A stretch of DNA of 11,431 nucleotides, from positions 1 to 11,431 of the forward strand of contig JACMLI010000560.1 in the NCBI GenBank assembly GCA_014379705.1. The letters run 5' to 3'. Below the pieces are notes generated by a model. That model saw only the letters and a program-made list of their open reading frames with translations, ran no database searches and was not told the origin of the DNA. The DNA is from Gemmatimonadaceae bacterium (GTDB taxonomy: Bacteria > Gemmatimonadota > Gemmatimonadetes > Gemmatimonadales > Gemmatimonadaceae). The position numbers and the translations under genes were made by a program. Positions 1-7,565 of the stretch are shown here, piece after piece (position 1 is the stretch's first letter; the number at the start of each line of letters is the position of its first letter).

Positions 1-219
1 AAGGAAGCGAACGAAGCAACGGCGCTTGAACGGTACCTGCCGGCGGCGATTGATCACGAGGTGGTCCGCACCGCTGTGCGCGGAGCGATCGCCGGAGGCG
101 CAACCGTCATGGGGGCGCTCATGGGCAAGGTCGTTCCTCAGTTCAAGGGCAAGGTCGACGGCGCTGTCATCTCTGCGATCGTGAAGGAAGAACTGGCGGC
201 CCTGGCGGCTGGCCGCTGA
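1..219 (+). CDS. yqeY: GatB/YqeY-domain protein, C-terminal part (5' truncated)
   Basis: Frame 1 is open from the window edge to a TGA at 217-219, giving the last 72 residues of a protein. Seen: a helical C-terminal segment with the pattern MGALMGKV...FKGKVDGAVISAIVKEEL. Known: this matches the end of YqeY proteins, small tRNA-amidotransferase-related proteins that share the GatB C-terminal helical domain thought to contact tRNA; free-standing YqeY has no firmly established reaction. Context: yqeY is often found near rpsU and dnaG, and dnaG lies downstream here, which favours YqeY over the C-terminus of GatB itself. The N-terminal half is outside the window, so a full GatB cannot be excluded, although GatB is far less expected beside mutS2 and dnaG. 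The gene is separated from mutS2 by a 118-bp gap filled largely by a repeat hairpin. Confidence 0.85.
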   Translation, partial: KEANEATALERYLPAAIDHEVVRTAVRGAIAGGATVMGALMGKVVPQFKGKVDGAVISAIVKEELAALAAGR

Positions 220-229
220 CGCGTCCCGC

Positions 230-332
230 CGTGATTCGGGATTCGGGATTCGTGATTCGGGGACGGGTGGCCCCAGGGCACGATGACGGGCGCGAACCAC
301 GACGAATCACGAATCACGAATCACCAATCACG
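230..332. repeat. Opposed heptamer arrays forming a long inverted repeat
   Basis: The left arm (230-259) contains four tandem copies of a 7-bp unit GATTCGK. The right arm (303-332) contains four copies of the complementary unit, CGAATCA or its variant CCAATCA. Aligning the left arm to the reverse complement of the right arm gives 27 matches in 30 positions, with a 43-nt spacer (260-302). As RNA this would make a long stem ending 5 nt before the GTG start of mutS2. It fills most of the 118-bp gap between yqeY and mutS2. It could act as a terminator or attenuator, a processing site, or simply be an interspersed repeat. There is no T-run, so it is not a classical intrinsic terminator. Presence of the repeat is certain; function is inferred. 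Confidence 0.85.
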
Positions 333-337
333 CGCCC

Positions 338-2722
338 GTGAACCTCCACGCCCTCTCCGTCCTCCAGTTCGCGTCGGTGCTCGACGTGGTAGCGGGTCAC
401 GCCGCGACGTCGTTAGGCGCGGCGGTCGTGCGCCTGCTGGAGCCACGGGGGGACCTCGACGAGATCGAACGTGTGCTCACCCGCGTCACGGCGATGCGGG
501 CCATGGTGGCGAGCGAGCAGGGGTGGGCGCCGCATGGCTTCGCGGACGTGCGTGGGGCGCTGGCGAAGCTGCGCGTGGAGGGCACGCAGCTCACCGGGGC
601 CGAGTTGCGCGATGTCGGTCAACTGCTGCGCGCGAGCCGCCTGACGGCCGAGTCGCTGCGCGACGTCCGGCAACCCCAGATCGCGCGCACGGTGCTCGAT
701 GGCCTCCGCCAGCGCCTGCCGGCGCATCCGAAGCGGGAAGAAGCGATCGACCATGCGATCGATGGCGACGGCTCGGTGCGCGACGATGCGTCCCCGCTCC
801 TGCGTCGGTTGCGCCGCGAGTTGCGCAACGCGCAGGGAGAGCTGATTTCGCTCCTCGAACGCATCATGACCCGCCTCGAGCCGCACCAGCGCGTGCTCGA
901 TGCCTCAGTCACGCTGCGCAACGGGCGGTTTGTCATCCCGGTGCGGCGCGAGGCGCGTGGTGTGGTGGGCGGACTCGTGCACGACGCGTCAGGCTCGGGG
1001 GCGACCCTCTTCGTCGAGCCCCCCGCGGCGATCGAGGCCGGCAACCGCATTCGCGAGCTCGAAGGGGAGGAGATTCGCGAGGTCGATCGCATCCTCCTCG
1101 CCCTGAGCGACGAGATCCGCCCCATCGCCGGGGAAGCGCGCGATGCCCTCGACGCCCTGGTCGAACTCGATTCGCTCTACGCCCGGGCGCGCTATGCCAT
1201 CAAGTTCCGCTGTGAAGGGACGCGCCTGCGTCCGCCCGGCCAGGGCTTCATCGTGCGCGATGGGCGACACCCTTTGCTACTCGCCCAGGGTGTCGACGTG
1301 GTGGCCTTCGACCTCACGATGGAACCCGACGAACGCACGATGCTCGTCTCGGGACCGAACACCGGCGGCAAGACGGTCCTGCTCAAGGCACTCGCGCTCT
1401 TCTCGGCGATGCTCCAGAGCGGGATCCCGGTACCCGCTGCGGGCGTGAGCGAGGTCGCGTCGTACGACGACATCTTCGCCGACATCGGGGACGAGCAGTC
1501 GATCGAGGCGAGCCTGTCCACCTTCAGCGCCCACCTCAAGAACCTCGGAGAGATCCTCCGCTCCGCCACCGACCAATCGCTGGTGGTGATCGACGAGCTC
1601 GGATCGGGGACGGATCCGCTGGAGGGAGCCGCGTTAGGCGGCGCGATCCTCGAGGCGCTGACCGCCCGCGGATCCATGACCGTGGCCACCACGCACCTCG
1701 GCGCGCTCAAGGAACTCGCCACCGAGGTGCCGGGGATCGTGAACGCGTCACTCGAGTTCGACGCCGTGGCACTCGCCCCCACATATCGGCTGGTCAAGGG
1801 CATTCCCGGCCGGTCGTATGGCTTGAGCATCGCGCGACGCCTCAAGCTGCCCGAGGAGGTCATCGCCCGCGCCGAGGAACGATTGCCTACGGTGGAACGC
1901 GACCTCAACGCGCTGCTGCAGGCCCTCGAAGCGCGCGATGGCGCGATGGCCATCCGCGAGAAGGAACTTGCCGAGTCCGCGGAGGCGGCCCAGGTGCGGG
2001 CGCAGCGCCTCGCCGAGCGTGAGACCAAGTTGCGAGAGCGGGAACGCACCGTGGAGCGCGAGTCGCGACAGGACGCTCGCAAGCACCTGCTCGAAGCGCG
2101 ACAGACCGTCGACAAGGTCCTCAAGGAGCTCAAGGGCGCGAAGCAGGAGGCGATCGATGAGGCGGCGCGTGAGGCGCGCCGGCGCATCGAGGCGCAGGCC
2201 ACGAAGCAGGGAGACCGGCTTGAGCAGATCGATCGCGAGGCGCAGAACGTCGTGCGTCGTACGGCCCCGCGCCCCGAAACCACGCCGTTGCGCGTCGGCG
2301 ACTCGGTGGAGGTGATCCCGCTCGAGGGACGCGTCGCCCGCGTGGTGGAGCTGCGCGACGACGACGTGGTCGTGGCCCTTGGTGCCATCAAGCTGAGCTA
2401 TCCGCGCGCGTCGCTGCGCCAGAGTGACGCGAAGGTCGTCGAGCCGGTGAACGCCTTCACGGGCGACATCCCCGAGGTCACGGCCGCCACCGAGGTCGAC
2501 GTGCGCGGGATGCGTGCCGACGAGATGGAAGAGCCGGTCATGCAGGCGATCGACGCCGCCATCCGCGCCGACCTTCGCTCGCTGCGCATCATCCACGGCA
2601 AGGGCACCGGTGCGCTGCGGGAGCGCGTCAACGAGATGCTGCAGCGCGACACGCGCGTCCGCACGTTCCGGCTTGGGCTCTGGAACGAGGGGGGAGCCGG
2701 CGTGACGATCGCCGACCTATGA
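338..2722 (+). CDS. mutS2: MutS2 ATPase with C-terminal Smr domain
   Basis: This 794-residue protein has the full MutS2 architecture. The N-terminal helical/core region opens with the family-like segment MNLHALSVLQFASVLDVV, which supports the GTG start at 338. The ABC-type ATPase follows, with Walker A GPNTGGKT (339-346), a signature region STFSAHLKNL (from 394) and Walker B LVVIDELGSGTDP (415-427). A charged coiled coil covers about 515-645, then a small beta-rich KOW-like segment (about 651-695) and a C-terminal Smr domain with VDVRG (720-724) and HGKGTGALR (753-761). Known: MutS2 lacks the mismatch-recognition domain of MutS; it has been linked to suppression of recombination in Helicobacter and to rescue of collided ribosomes in Bacillus. 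Which role applies here is not visible. No Shine-Dalgarno sequence precedes the start, and an inverted repeat ends 5 nt upstream. The TGA overlaps the dnaG start as ATGA. Length is normal and all ATPase motifs are intact. Confidence 0.97.
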   Translation: MNLHALSVLQFASVLDVVAGHAATSLGAAVVRLLEPRGDLDEIERVLTRVTAMRAMVASEQGWAPHGFADVRGALAKLRVEGTQLTGAELRDVGQLLRASRLTAESLRDVRQPQIARTVLDGLRQRLPAHPKREEAIDHAIDGDGSVRDDASPLLRRLRRELRNAQGELISLLERIMTRLEPHQRVLDASVTLRNGRFVIPVRREARGVVGGLVHDASGSGATLFVEPPAAIEAGNRIRELEGEEIREVDRILLALSDEIRPIAGEARDALDALVELDSLYARARYAIKFRCEGTRLRPPGQGFIVRDGRHPLLLAQGVDVVAFDLTMEPDERTMLVSGPNTGGKTVLLKALALFSAMLQSGIPVPAAGVSEVASYDDIFADIGDEQSIEASLSTFSAHLKNLGEILRSATDQSLVVIDELGSGTDPLEGAALGGAILEALTARGSMTVATTHLGALKELATEVPGIVNASLEFDAVALAPTYRLVKGIPGRSYGLSIARRLKLPEEVIARAEERLPTVERDLNALLQALEARDGAMAIREKELAESAEAAQVRAQRLAERETKLRERERTVERESRQDARKHLLEARQTVDKVLKELKGAKQEAIDEAAREARRRIEAQATKQGDRLEQIDREAQNVVRRTAPRPETTPLRVGDSVEVIPLEGRVARVVELRDDDVVVALGAIKLSYPRASLRQSDAKVVEPVNAFTGDIPEVTAATEVDVRGMRADEMEEPVMQAIDAAIRADLRSLRIIHGKGTGALRERVNEMLQRDTRVRTFRLGLWNEGGAGVTIADL
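411..418 (+). other. CGTTAGGC octamer, copy 1 (in mutS2)
   Basis: Exact octamer inside mutS2. TTA (Leu) followed by GGC (Gly) is read in frame in the segment TSLGAA. TTA is otherwise avoided in this window. Confidence 0.6.
1632..1639 (+). other. CGTTAGGC octamer, copy 2 (in mutS2)
   Basis: Second exact copy in mutS2, just after Walker B, again read in frame as TTA-GGC within AALGGA. Confidence 0.6.
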
Positions 2723-4524
2723 TCCCCGACAACGAGGTCGAACGGGTTCGCGAGAGCGCCGACATCGTGGGCGTGATCGGCGAATACGTGGAGCTCAAGC
2801 GGCAGGGCGCCGACTTTCGTGGACCCTGTCCGTTCCACCAGGGCACGCATCGCAACTTCTCCGTCTCACCGAAGAAGCGGCTCTACTATTGCTTCGTTTG
2901 TCATGAGCATGGAGATGTATTCACCTTCGTGCAGAAGCGCCTCGGGCTTGACTGGCCCGGGTCGGTGCGCCTCGTCGCCGAGAAGACGGGGATCGAGCTG
3001 CACGAGGTGAAGTCGACGCGCAACGAGGGACCGGATCCGCGCGAGCCACTGTGGGAAGCCAATGCCGCGGCGGCGCAATACTTCCAGCGCGTGCTCTGGG
3101 AAGACGACCTTGGTCGCCAGGCGCGCGAGTATCTCGCACAGCGCGTGGTCACCCGCGAACTCGCCGATCGCTTCGGCCTGGGGTTCGCGCCGCGCGAGAT
3201 CGGCCTGATGCGTGCGCACCTGAACACGATCGGGATCGATGACGCGCGGCAGCTCACGGCCGGCCTGCTCGCGCGTCGTTCCGAGGACGAGGAGCCGCGG
3301 CCGCGGTTCCGGCAGCGCCTCGTCTTCCCGATCCTCGACCTCTCGTCGCGGGTCGTGGGATTCGGCGGCCGCCTCATTGCCCCCGGTGAACCCAAATATC
3401 TCAACTCTGCCGAGTCGGCGGTGTACTCCAAGGGGTCGCTGCTCTACAACCTGAACCAGGCGCGCCTTGGGGCACGACGCGAGGATCGCATCTTCGTGGT
3501 CGAGGGGTACTTCGACGCGATGCGGCTCGTCGGTGCCGGCATGGATTCCGTGGTGGCGCCCCTTGGCACCGCACTCACGGAGGGGCAGGCCGAGTTGATC
3601 AAGCGGTATTCGAAGAACGTCTTCCTGCTCTACGATTCGGACAAGGCCGGTCTCAAGGCCACGTTTCGCGCGGGAGACATCCTGCTCAAGCAGGGGCTCT
3701 CGGTGCGCGTCGTTTCGCTGCCGAATGGCGAGGATCCCGACACCTTCGTTCAGCAGCACGGGAGGGACGCCCTCGAGCGGGCGGTGACGGCGAGCATCGA
3801 CGTTTTTGACCGGAAGGTCCAGATCCTCGAACGGGGCGGCTGGTTTGCCGACCTCCACAAGCGTCGCAAGGCGGTCGACTACCTGCTGCCGACCATTCGC
3901 GCCTGCGTCGATCCGGTCATGCGCGACCTGTACCTGGCTCGCGCGACGGAGGCGTCCAGGGTGGATCGGCGAGTGTTGGAGGAGGAGGCCGGCGCATCGC
4001 CGGATCGTGGTCGTCGCGCGGCTGAGCGACCCGCCGCCCCGCCGCCTCCGCCACCTGAGCAGGAACGTCCGCGCCCGATGCGCGCACGCGCCCGGGTCAA
4101 GGGAGCGGCGATCTCGGCAGAACAGCTGCTCGTTCGCGCCATGCTGAGCGAGCGATCGGTCATCGAGCGCGTGGCAGAGCGCTTCGGACCAGATAGCTTT
4201 CAGGAGCCGACCTACCAGGAGATCTTTGAGCACTTGCTCCTGCTCGGTGAGTCGGCCACCATCGAGGCGTTGGCCGATGGGATGTCGCCAGAGGCGATCG
4301 ACGTCATGCAAGACCTCCTCGCTGAACCGGAAGCGATTCAGCACCTGGAAAAGTCGGTCGAGGACAGCCTTTCACGCCTCGAATTGCGTCAACTCGAAGA
4401 ACGAAACCGCGCCATCAACGCCCTGATCCCAATGGCGCACGGCGATGAGAAGGACCGGCTGATGGCAGAGAAGGTGACCAACCAGCAGGTGATCGGGCGC
4501 CTCCTGCAGGCGCGTGACAAGTGA
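2719..4524 (+). CDS. dnaG: DNA primase DnaG
   Basis: DnaG makes the RNA primers for the lagging strand. The 601-residue protein has the three standard parts. The N-terminal CHC2 zinc-binding domain carries C37-X2-H40-X17-C58-X2-C61. The catalytic core has FGGR (215-218), PKYLNS (225-230) and a Toprim fold with EGYFD (262-266) and YDSDKAG (305-311), the acidic residues expected to bind metal. The C-terminal helical domain (about 458-601) would bind the replicative helicase DnaB. A basic linker with six consecutive prolines (441-446) joins core and C-terminal domain; such runs usually stall ribosomes without EF-P. The ATG is chosen because it overlaps the mutS2 stop (ATGA) and leaves the usual distance to the zinc motif, implying translational coupling. 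Toprim reads YDSD where FDGD/YDGD is more common; both acidic residues are kept. The classical partner rpoD does not follow. Confidence 0.98.
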   Translation: MIPDNEVERVRESADIVGVIGEYVELKRQGADFRGPCPFHQGTHRNFSVSPKKRLYYCFVCHEHGDVFTFVQKRLGLDWPGSVRLVAEKTGIELHEVKSTRNEGPDPREPLWEANAAAAQYFQRVLWEDDLGRQAREYLAQRVVTRELADRFGLGFAPREIGLMRAHLNTIGIDDARQLTAGLLARRSEDEEPRPRFRQRLVFPILDLSSRVVGFGGRLIAPGEPKYLNSAESAVYSKGSLLYNLNQARLGARREDRIFVVEGYFDAMRLVGAGMDSVVAPLGTALTEGQAELIKRYSKNVFLLYDSDKAGLKATFRAGDILLKQGLSVRVVSLPNGEDPDTFVQQHGRDALERAVTASIDVFDRKVQILERGGWFADLHKRRKAVDYLLPTIRACVDPVMRDLYLARATEASRVDRRVLEEEAGASPDRGRRAAERPAAPPPPPPEQERPRPMRARARVKGAAISAEQLLVRAMLSERSVIERVAERFGPDSFQEPTYQEIFEHLLLLGESATIEALADGMSPEAIDVMQDLLAEPEAIQHLEKSVEDSLSRLELRQLEERNRAINALIPMAHGDEKDRLMAEKVTNQQVIGRLLQARDK

Positions 4525-4546
4525 TCGGACCCCAGCCACCACACGC

Positions 4547-4551
4547 GGAGG
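4547..4551 (+). promoter_or_regulatory. Shine-Dalgarno GGAGG deciding the zinc-ribbon start
   Basis: GGAGG lies 4 nt before the GTG at 4556, in frame with an earlier GTG at 4514 that has no such site and lies inside dnaG. This supports starting the zinc-ribbon gene at 4556. Confidence 0.65.
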
Positions 4552-4555
4552 ACAC

Positions 4556-5260
4556 GTGCACCCGGATGTAAAAGCGCTGATCGCCCTGCAGGCCGAAGAC
4601 GAGATCGTGGAAGGCATCATGCAACAGCTCGACGCGATCGCGCCGCGCCTTGCCGCGCTCGACGCCGTGCGGGCGCGCACTATCAAGTCGGTCAACGAGC
4701 TGCGCGGCACGATCGAGGCGGATGACCGCAAGCGCGTCGACCTCTCGCAACGACTAACGGACCACAAGCAGCGCCACGACAAGAACGTCGCGCAGCTCGA
4801 CGTGGTGAAGCGGATGCGGGAAGCCACGGCCGCAGTGTCGCAGGTGGAGATGGGGCGGAAGGTGCTCGTGGAGCTCGAAGGCTCGCTGCGCGACGTGACC
4901 AATCGCGTGAACGAGGCGCGTCGCATCCTAGGCGACCGCGAGGCGGAGCTGGCGATGCTCGACGAGGAGCAGGTGGGCGCGCGCCGGGAGATCCAGGAGG
5001 AGCGGGACGTGCTGACCGTCAAGCTGGTCGAGGCGCAGAAGGCCCGTGACGCCGAGGCCGCGAGCATCAACGCGCCCCTGCGAAACAAGTACGATCGCAT
5101 TCGCCAGCGCCGCCGATCGCAGTCGCTGTTTGCGCTCCTGGCCGGCGCGTGCGGCTCCTGTGACACCGCGATCCCGGTGCACCGCCGCCAGTCGATGTCC
5201 ACGACGGGGGCCGTGGAAGTCTGCGAAGCGTGTGGAGTGCTGATCTACGCAAAGGAATGA
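4556..5260 (+). CDS. Coiled-coil C4 zinc-ribbon protein (CT398/HP0958-like)
   Basis: This 234-residue protein is a long charged helical coiled coil (about residues 5-185) capped by a C-terminal zinc ribbon with C199-X2-C202-X20-C223-X2-C226. This is the layout of the CT398/HP0958 (FlgZ) zinc-ribbon family. Family members are thought to bind nucleic acid or act as adaptors; HP0958 has been tied to flagellar RpoN and flaA mRNA handling. No flagellar genes are visible here, so that role should not be transferred. The start is GTG 4556, giving the family-like opening MHPDVKALIALQ with GGAGG just before it. An in-frame GTG at 4514 would add 14 residues of low-complexity leader and overlap dnaG by 11 bp, and is less likely. 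Its place between dnaG and recJ suggests, but does not show, a link with DNA metabolism. The exact function is unknown. Confidence 0.88.
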   Translation: MHPDVKALIALQAEDEIVEGIMQQLDAIAPRLAALDAVRARTIKSVNELRGTIEADDRKRVDLSQRLTDHKQRHDKNVAQLDVVKRMREATAAVSQVEMGRKVLVELEGSLRDVTNRVNEARRILGDREAELAMLDEEQVGARREIQEERDVLTVKLVEAQKARDAEAASINAPLRNKYDRIRQRRRSQSLFALLAGACGSCDTAIPVHRRQSMSTTGAVEVCEACGVLIYAKE

Positions 5261-5285
5261 TGATGGTCCTGACGGGGCGGGGTGC

Positions 5286-5291
5286 TACACT
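5286..5291 (+). promoter_or_regulatory. Possible -10 element of a leaderless recJ transcript
   Basis: The sequence TGCTACACT (5283-5291 region) reads as an extended -10 element, TGn plus TACACT, matching TATAAT at 4 of 6 positions. It ends 6 nt before the recJ ATG, which would place transcription start at or next to the start codon. The 37-bp gap has no Shine-Dalgarno sequence for recJ, which fits leaderless initiation. No convincing -35 is present at 16-18 bp. Tentative. Confidence 0.35.
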
Positions 5292-5297
5292 CCGGAC

Positions 5298-7019
5298 ATG
5301 ACCGCGCCCGCTGCGCGCCCTCGACTGGCGCCCCGTTGGAAATCGACTCCCGTTCCCGATCCGCTGCAGGTCGACCGCCTGACGAGTGAGCTGCACCTGC
5401 CGCCGCTCGTGAGCCGGCTGCTCGTGACGCGCGGCTACGGCGACATCGAGGAGGCGCGTCGCTACCTGCGTCCGCGTCTCGAGCACCTGCACGACGCCGC
5501 CCTCATGAAGGGCATGTCCGAGGCCGTCGAGCGTCTCGCGATCGCGATCACGAAGGGCGAGACGGTGCTCGTGCACGGCGATTACGACGTCGACGGCATC
5601 TGCTCCAGCACGATCATGGTGAAGGTCATCCGCCACCTTGGTGGTGTGGCCGTGCCGTTCGTTCCACACCGCATGACCGATGGCTACGACCTCGGTGATG
5701 CGGGTGTCGACGCCGCCATTCAGGCGAAGGCATCCGTCGTCCTCACGTGCGATTGCGGCACGAGTGCGCATGCGGCGATCGAGCGGCTCTGCGCCGCGGG
5801 CATCGACGTCATCGTCTCGGACCACCATCTCCCGAGCCGTCCGGTGCCCGAGTGCGTCGCGGTGCTCAATCCGCGGCAGCCGGGGTGCGAATATCCCGAC
5901 AAGGACCTCTGCGCCGCCGGTGTCGCGTTCAAGCTCTCACAGGCCCTCCTCAGGAAGTTGGGGGGCAGCGAGAACATCGCGCTGCGCCTGCTCGACCTGG
6001 TGGCCCTGGCGACGATCGCCGACGTGGCGCCATTGCGCGGCGAGAACCGCGCCCTCGCGAAGTACGGGCTCAAGATGATGAGCGACACTGGCAACGTGGG
6101 GTTGCGCGCGCTCATCGAAGCCGCTGGCCTCGCCGGTACGCCGCTCACCGCGGGCCGCATCGGCTTCGTGCTCGCGCCCCGCCTCAACGCGTCGGGACGC
6201 GTCGGGCACGCCATGCGCGGCGTCGAGTTGCTCCTGTCGTCCGATCCCTCCGAGTGCAACCGGCTCGCGCGTGATCTCGAGGAACTGAACAAGTCGCGCC
6301 AGGAGATCGATCGCGAGACGCTGGCGCAGGCGCGTGCGATGGCGGACAAGCTCGACCTGGACCAGGTATACGGCGTCGTGCTTGGTGGCGAGGGGTGGCA
6401 CCCCGGCGTCATCGGCATCGTCGCGTCGCGATTGGTCGAAGACCTCGCGCGCCCGGTGATGATGGTCGCGCTGGAGCATGGCATGGGCAAAGGCTCCGGC
6501 CGGTCACCGTCGCGCTTCGACCTGCATGCCGGGCTCACGGCGTGCGCGGACCTTCTCGTTCGCTACGGCGGGCACAAGGCCGCGGCAGGCATCACCATCG
6601 CCGCCGATCGCCTCGATGCGTTCGCCGAGCGGTTCAACGCGGTGGCGCGCGAGCGCCTGACGCCGGACGACCTGTACCACGACCTGCGCATCGACATCGA
6701 ACTCACGGCCGACGACGTGTCGCACGACCTCGAGGCCCTGCTGCGCTACTTCGAGCCGTACGGGATGGGCAATCCGGCGCCGATGCTCGCGATCCGCGGC
6801 GCGTCGCTGCACGGACCGCCACGCACGGTGGGCAAGGACGGCCTCAAGATCCGCCTGGCCTCGGCGAACGGTCCCCTCGAGGCGCTGGGGTGGGGCATGG
6901 GCGATCGCGTCTCCGAGTTCAGCGCGGGGGACCGCGTGGACATCGCGTTCAAGCTCGAGCGCGACACGTACATGGGAGAGAGCAAGGTCGTCGCGCGGTT
7001 GTGCGACATCCGGCCCTGA
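5298..7019 (+). CDS. recJ: Single-stranded-DNA exonuclease RecJ
   Basis: RecJ degrades single-stranded DNA 5' to 3' in RecF-pathway recombination, mismatch repair and fork processing. The 573-residue length is close to E. coli RecJ (577). Seen in order: the DHH phosphoesterase motifs HGDYDVDG (94-100), DCG (152-154) and SDHH (174-177), whose Asp/His residues bind the catalytic Mn/Mg ions; ASGRVGHA; the DHHA1 domain with GWHPGVIGI (366-374) and GSGRSP...YGGHKAAAG; and a C-terminal OB-like segment containing PYGMGNPAP. All key residues are present. The ATG at 5298 is the first good start and gives a normal N-terminus. It follows the zinc-ribbon gene after 37 bp and is followed by rsmD after 3 bp, so recJ and rsmD are very likely cotranscribed. 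A possible -10 element just upstream could give recJ its own promoter. Confidence 0.97.
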   Translation: MTAPAARPRLAPRWKSTPVPDPLQVDRLTSELHLPPLVSRLLVTRGYGDIEEARRYLRPRLEHLHDAALMKGMSEAVERLAIAITKGETVLVHGDYDVDGICSSTIMVKVIRHLGGVAVPFVPHRMTDGYDLGDAGVDAAIQAKASVVLTCDCGTSAHAAIERLCAAGIDVIVSDHHLPSRPVPECVAVLNPRQPGCEYPDKDLCAAGVAFKLSQALLRKLGGSENIALRLLDLVALATIADVAPLRGENRALAKYGLKMMSDTGNVGLRALIEAAGLAGTPLTAGRIGFVLAPRLNASGRVGHAMRGVELLLSSDPSECNRLARDLEELNKSRQEIDRETLAQARAMADKLDLDQVYGVVLGGEGWHPGVIGIVASRLVEDLARPVMMVALEHGMGKGSGRSPSRFDLHAGLTACADLLVRYGGHKAAAGITIAADRLDAFAERFNAVARERLTPDDLYHDLRIDIELTADDVSHDLEALLRYFEPYGMGNPAPMLAIRGASLHGPPRTVGKDGLKIRLASANGPLEALGWGMGDRVSEFSAGDRVDIAFKLERDTYMGESKVVARLCDIRP

Positions 7020-7022
7020 CGC

Positions 7023-7565
7023 GTGCGCATCATCGCGGGCGCCTGGCGCGGGCGCACGATCTCGGCGCCCCCCAACGAAGTGGTGCGACCCACGGCCGAC
7101 CGCGCCCGCGAGGCGTGGATGAGCATGCTGCACCACGAACTTCCCGACGCGCGCGTCGTGGACCTGTTCGCGGGCTCTGGATCGTTAGGCCTGGAGGCCT
7201 TGTCGCGGGGCGCGGAGTCCTGCGACTTCGTCGAACTCTCGTCGAGCGCCCTCAAGTCCCTTCGCGACAACGCGGCCAAGCTTGGTGCGGGCGCGCGCGC
7301 GACGATCCATCGAGCCGATGCGCTGGAGTTCGTGCAGGGGAAGGGCCCGGACACATGGGACCTCGCTTTCGCCGACCCGCCCTACAACCTCGGACTCGGC
7401 GCACAGCTTGCAACCCTGTGGCTGGAGCAGCCCTTCTCCCGAATATTGAGCGTGGAACACCATGCGGAGGAGGAGATGCCCCCAGCGTCGGATCGCCGCT
7501 CCTGGGGAACGACTGGTGTCAGCATCTACCGGCAACCATCGTCATCCCGGTCCGGTGAGCGCTAG
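7023..7565 (+). CDS. rsmD: 16S rRNA (guanine966-N2)-methyltransferase RsmD
   Basis: RsmD uses S-adenosylmethionine to methylate G966 of 16S rRNA. The 180-residue protein begins MRIIAGAWRGR and carries RPTADRAREAW, the SAM-binding loop DLFAGSGSLGLEAL and the catalytic DPPY motif (118-121), all diagnostic of the family. The GTG start 3 bp after the recJ stop gives exactly the usual N-terminus. The conserved fold ends at about GVSIYR. The remaining tail ends in eight residues, SSSRSGER (173-180), and the TAG stop. These come from the left arm of a palindromic repeat starting at 7540, so the C-terminus seems to have been rewritten by repeat insertion. In many genomes rsmD lies directly upstream of coaD, as it does here apart from the repeat. 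Confidence 0.95.
   Translation: MRIIAGAWRGRTISAPPNEVVRPTADRAREAWMSMLHHELPDARVVDLFAGSGSLGLEALSRGAESCDFVELSSSALKSLRDNAAKLGAGARATIHRADALEFVQGKGPDTWDLAFADPPYNLGLGAQLATLWLEQPFSRILSVEHHAEEEMPPASDRRSWGTTGVSIYRQPSSSRSGER
7183..7190 (+). other. CGTTAGGC octamer, copy 3 (in rsmD)
   Basis: Exact octamer inside rsmD at the SAM-binding loop GSGSLGLEAL, with TTA-GGC read in frame as Leu-Gly. Confidence 0.6.

Noticed and set aside
230..332. Short repeated units taken as a CRISPR array
   Set aside because: Units are 7 bp, directly adjacent without spacers, and arranged as two opposed arrays. No cas genes are present.
283..1215. Plus-strand 310-codon frame overlapping the start of mutS2
   Set aside because: It is an out-of-frame shadow of mutS2 with Arg/Ala/Pro-rich composition and runs through the repeat arm.
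1192..2391. Minus-strand open frame (399 codons) opposite mutS2
   Set aside because: It is Ser/Arg-rich low-complexity translation antisense to the MutS2 ATPase and coiled coil, with no motif.
2866..4344. Long minus-strand open frame (492 codons) opposite dnaG
   Set aside because: It lies wholly antisense to an intact, well-conserved primase and has no recognisable domain. Long antisense frames are normal in GC-rich DNA.
4514..4555. Earlier GTG start for the zinc-ribbon gene
   Set aside because: It would add 14 low-complexity residues inside dnaG without a ribosome site; GGAGG favours GTG 4556.
7287..7300. Alternating GC tract in rsmD as a possible Z-DNA regulatory site
   Set aside because: It is short and in coding sequence of a GC-rich genome, so composition explains it.
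6395..7558. Plus-strand 387-codon frame across the recJ-rsmD junction
   Set aside because: It is out of frame with two clearly conserved genes, and the Arg/Gly/Ala-rich translation has no motif.
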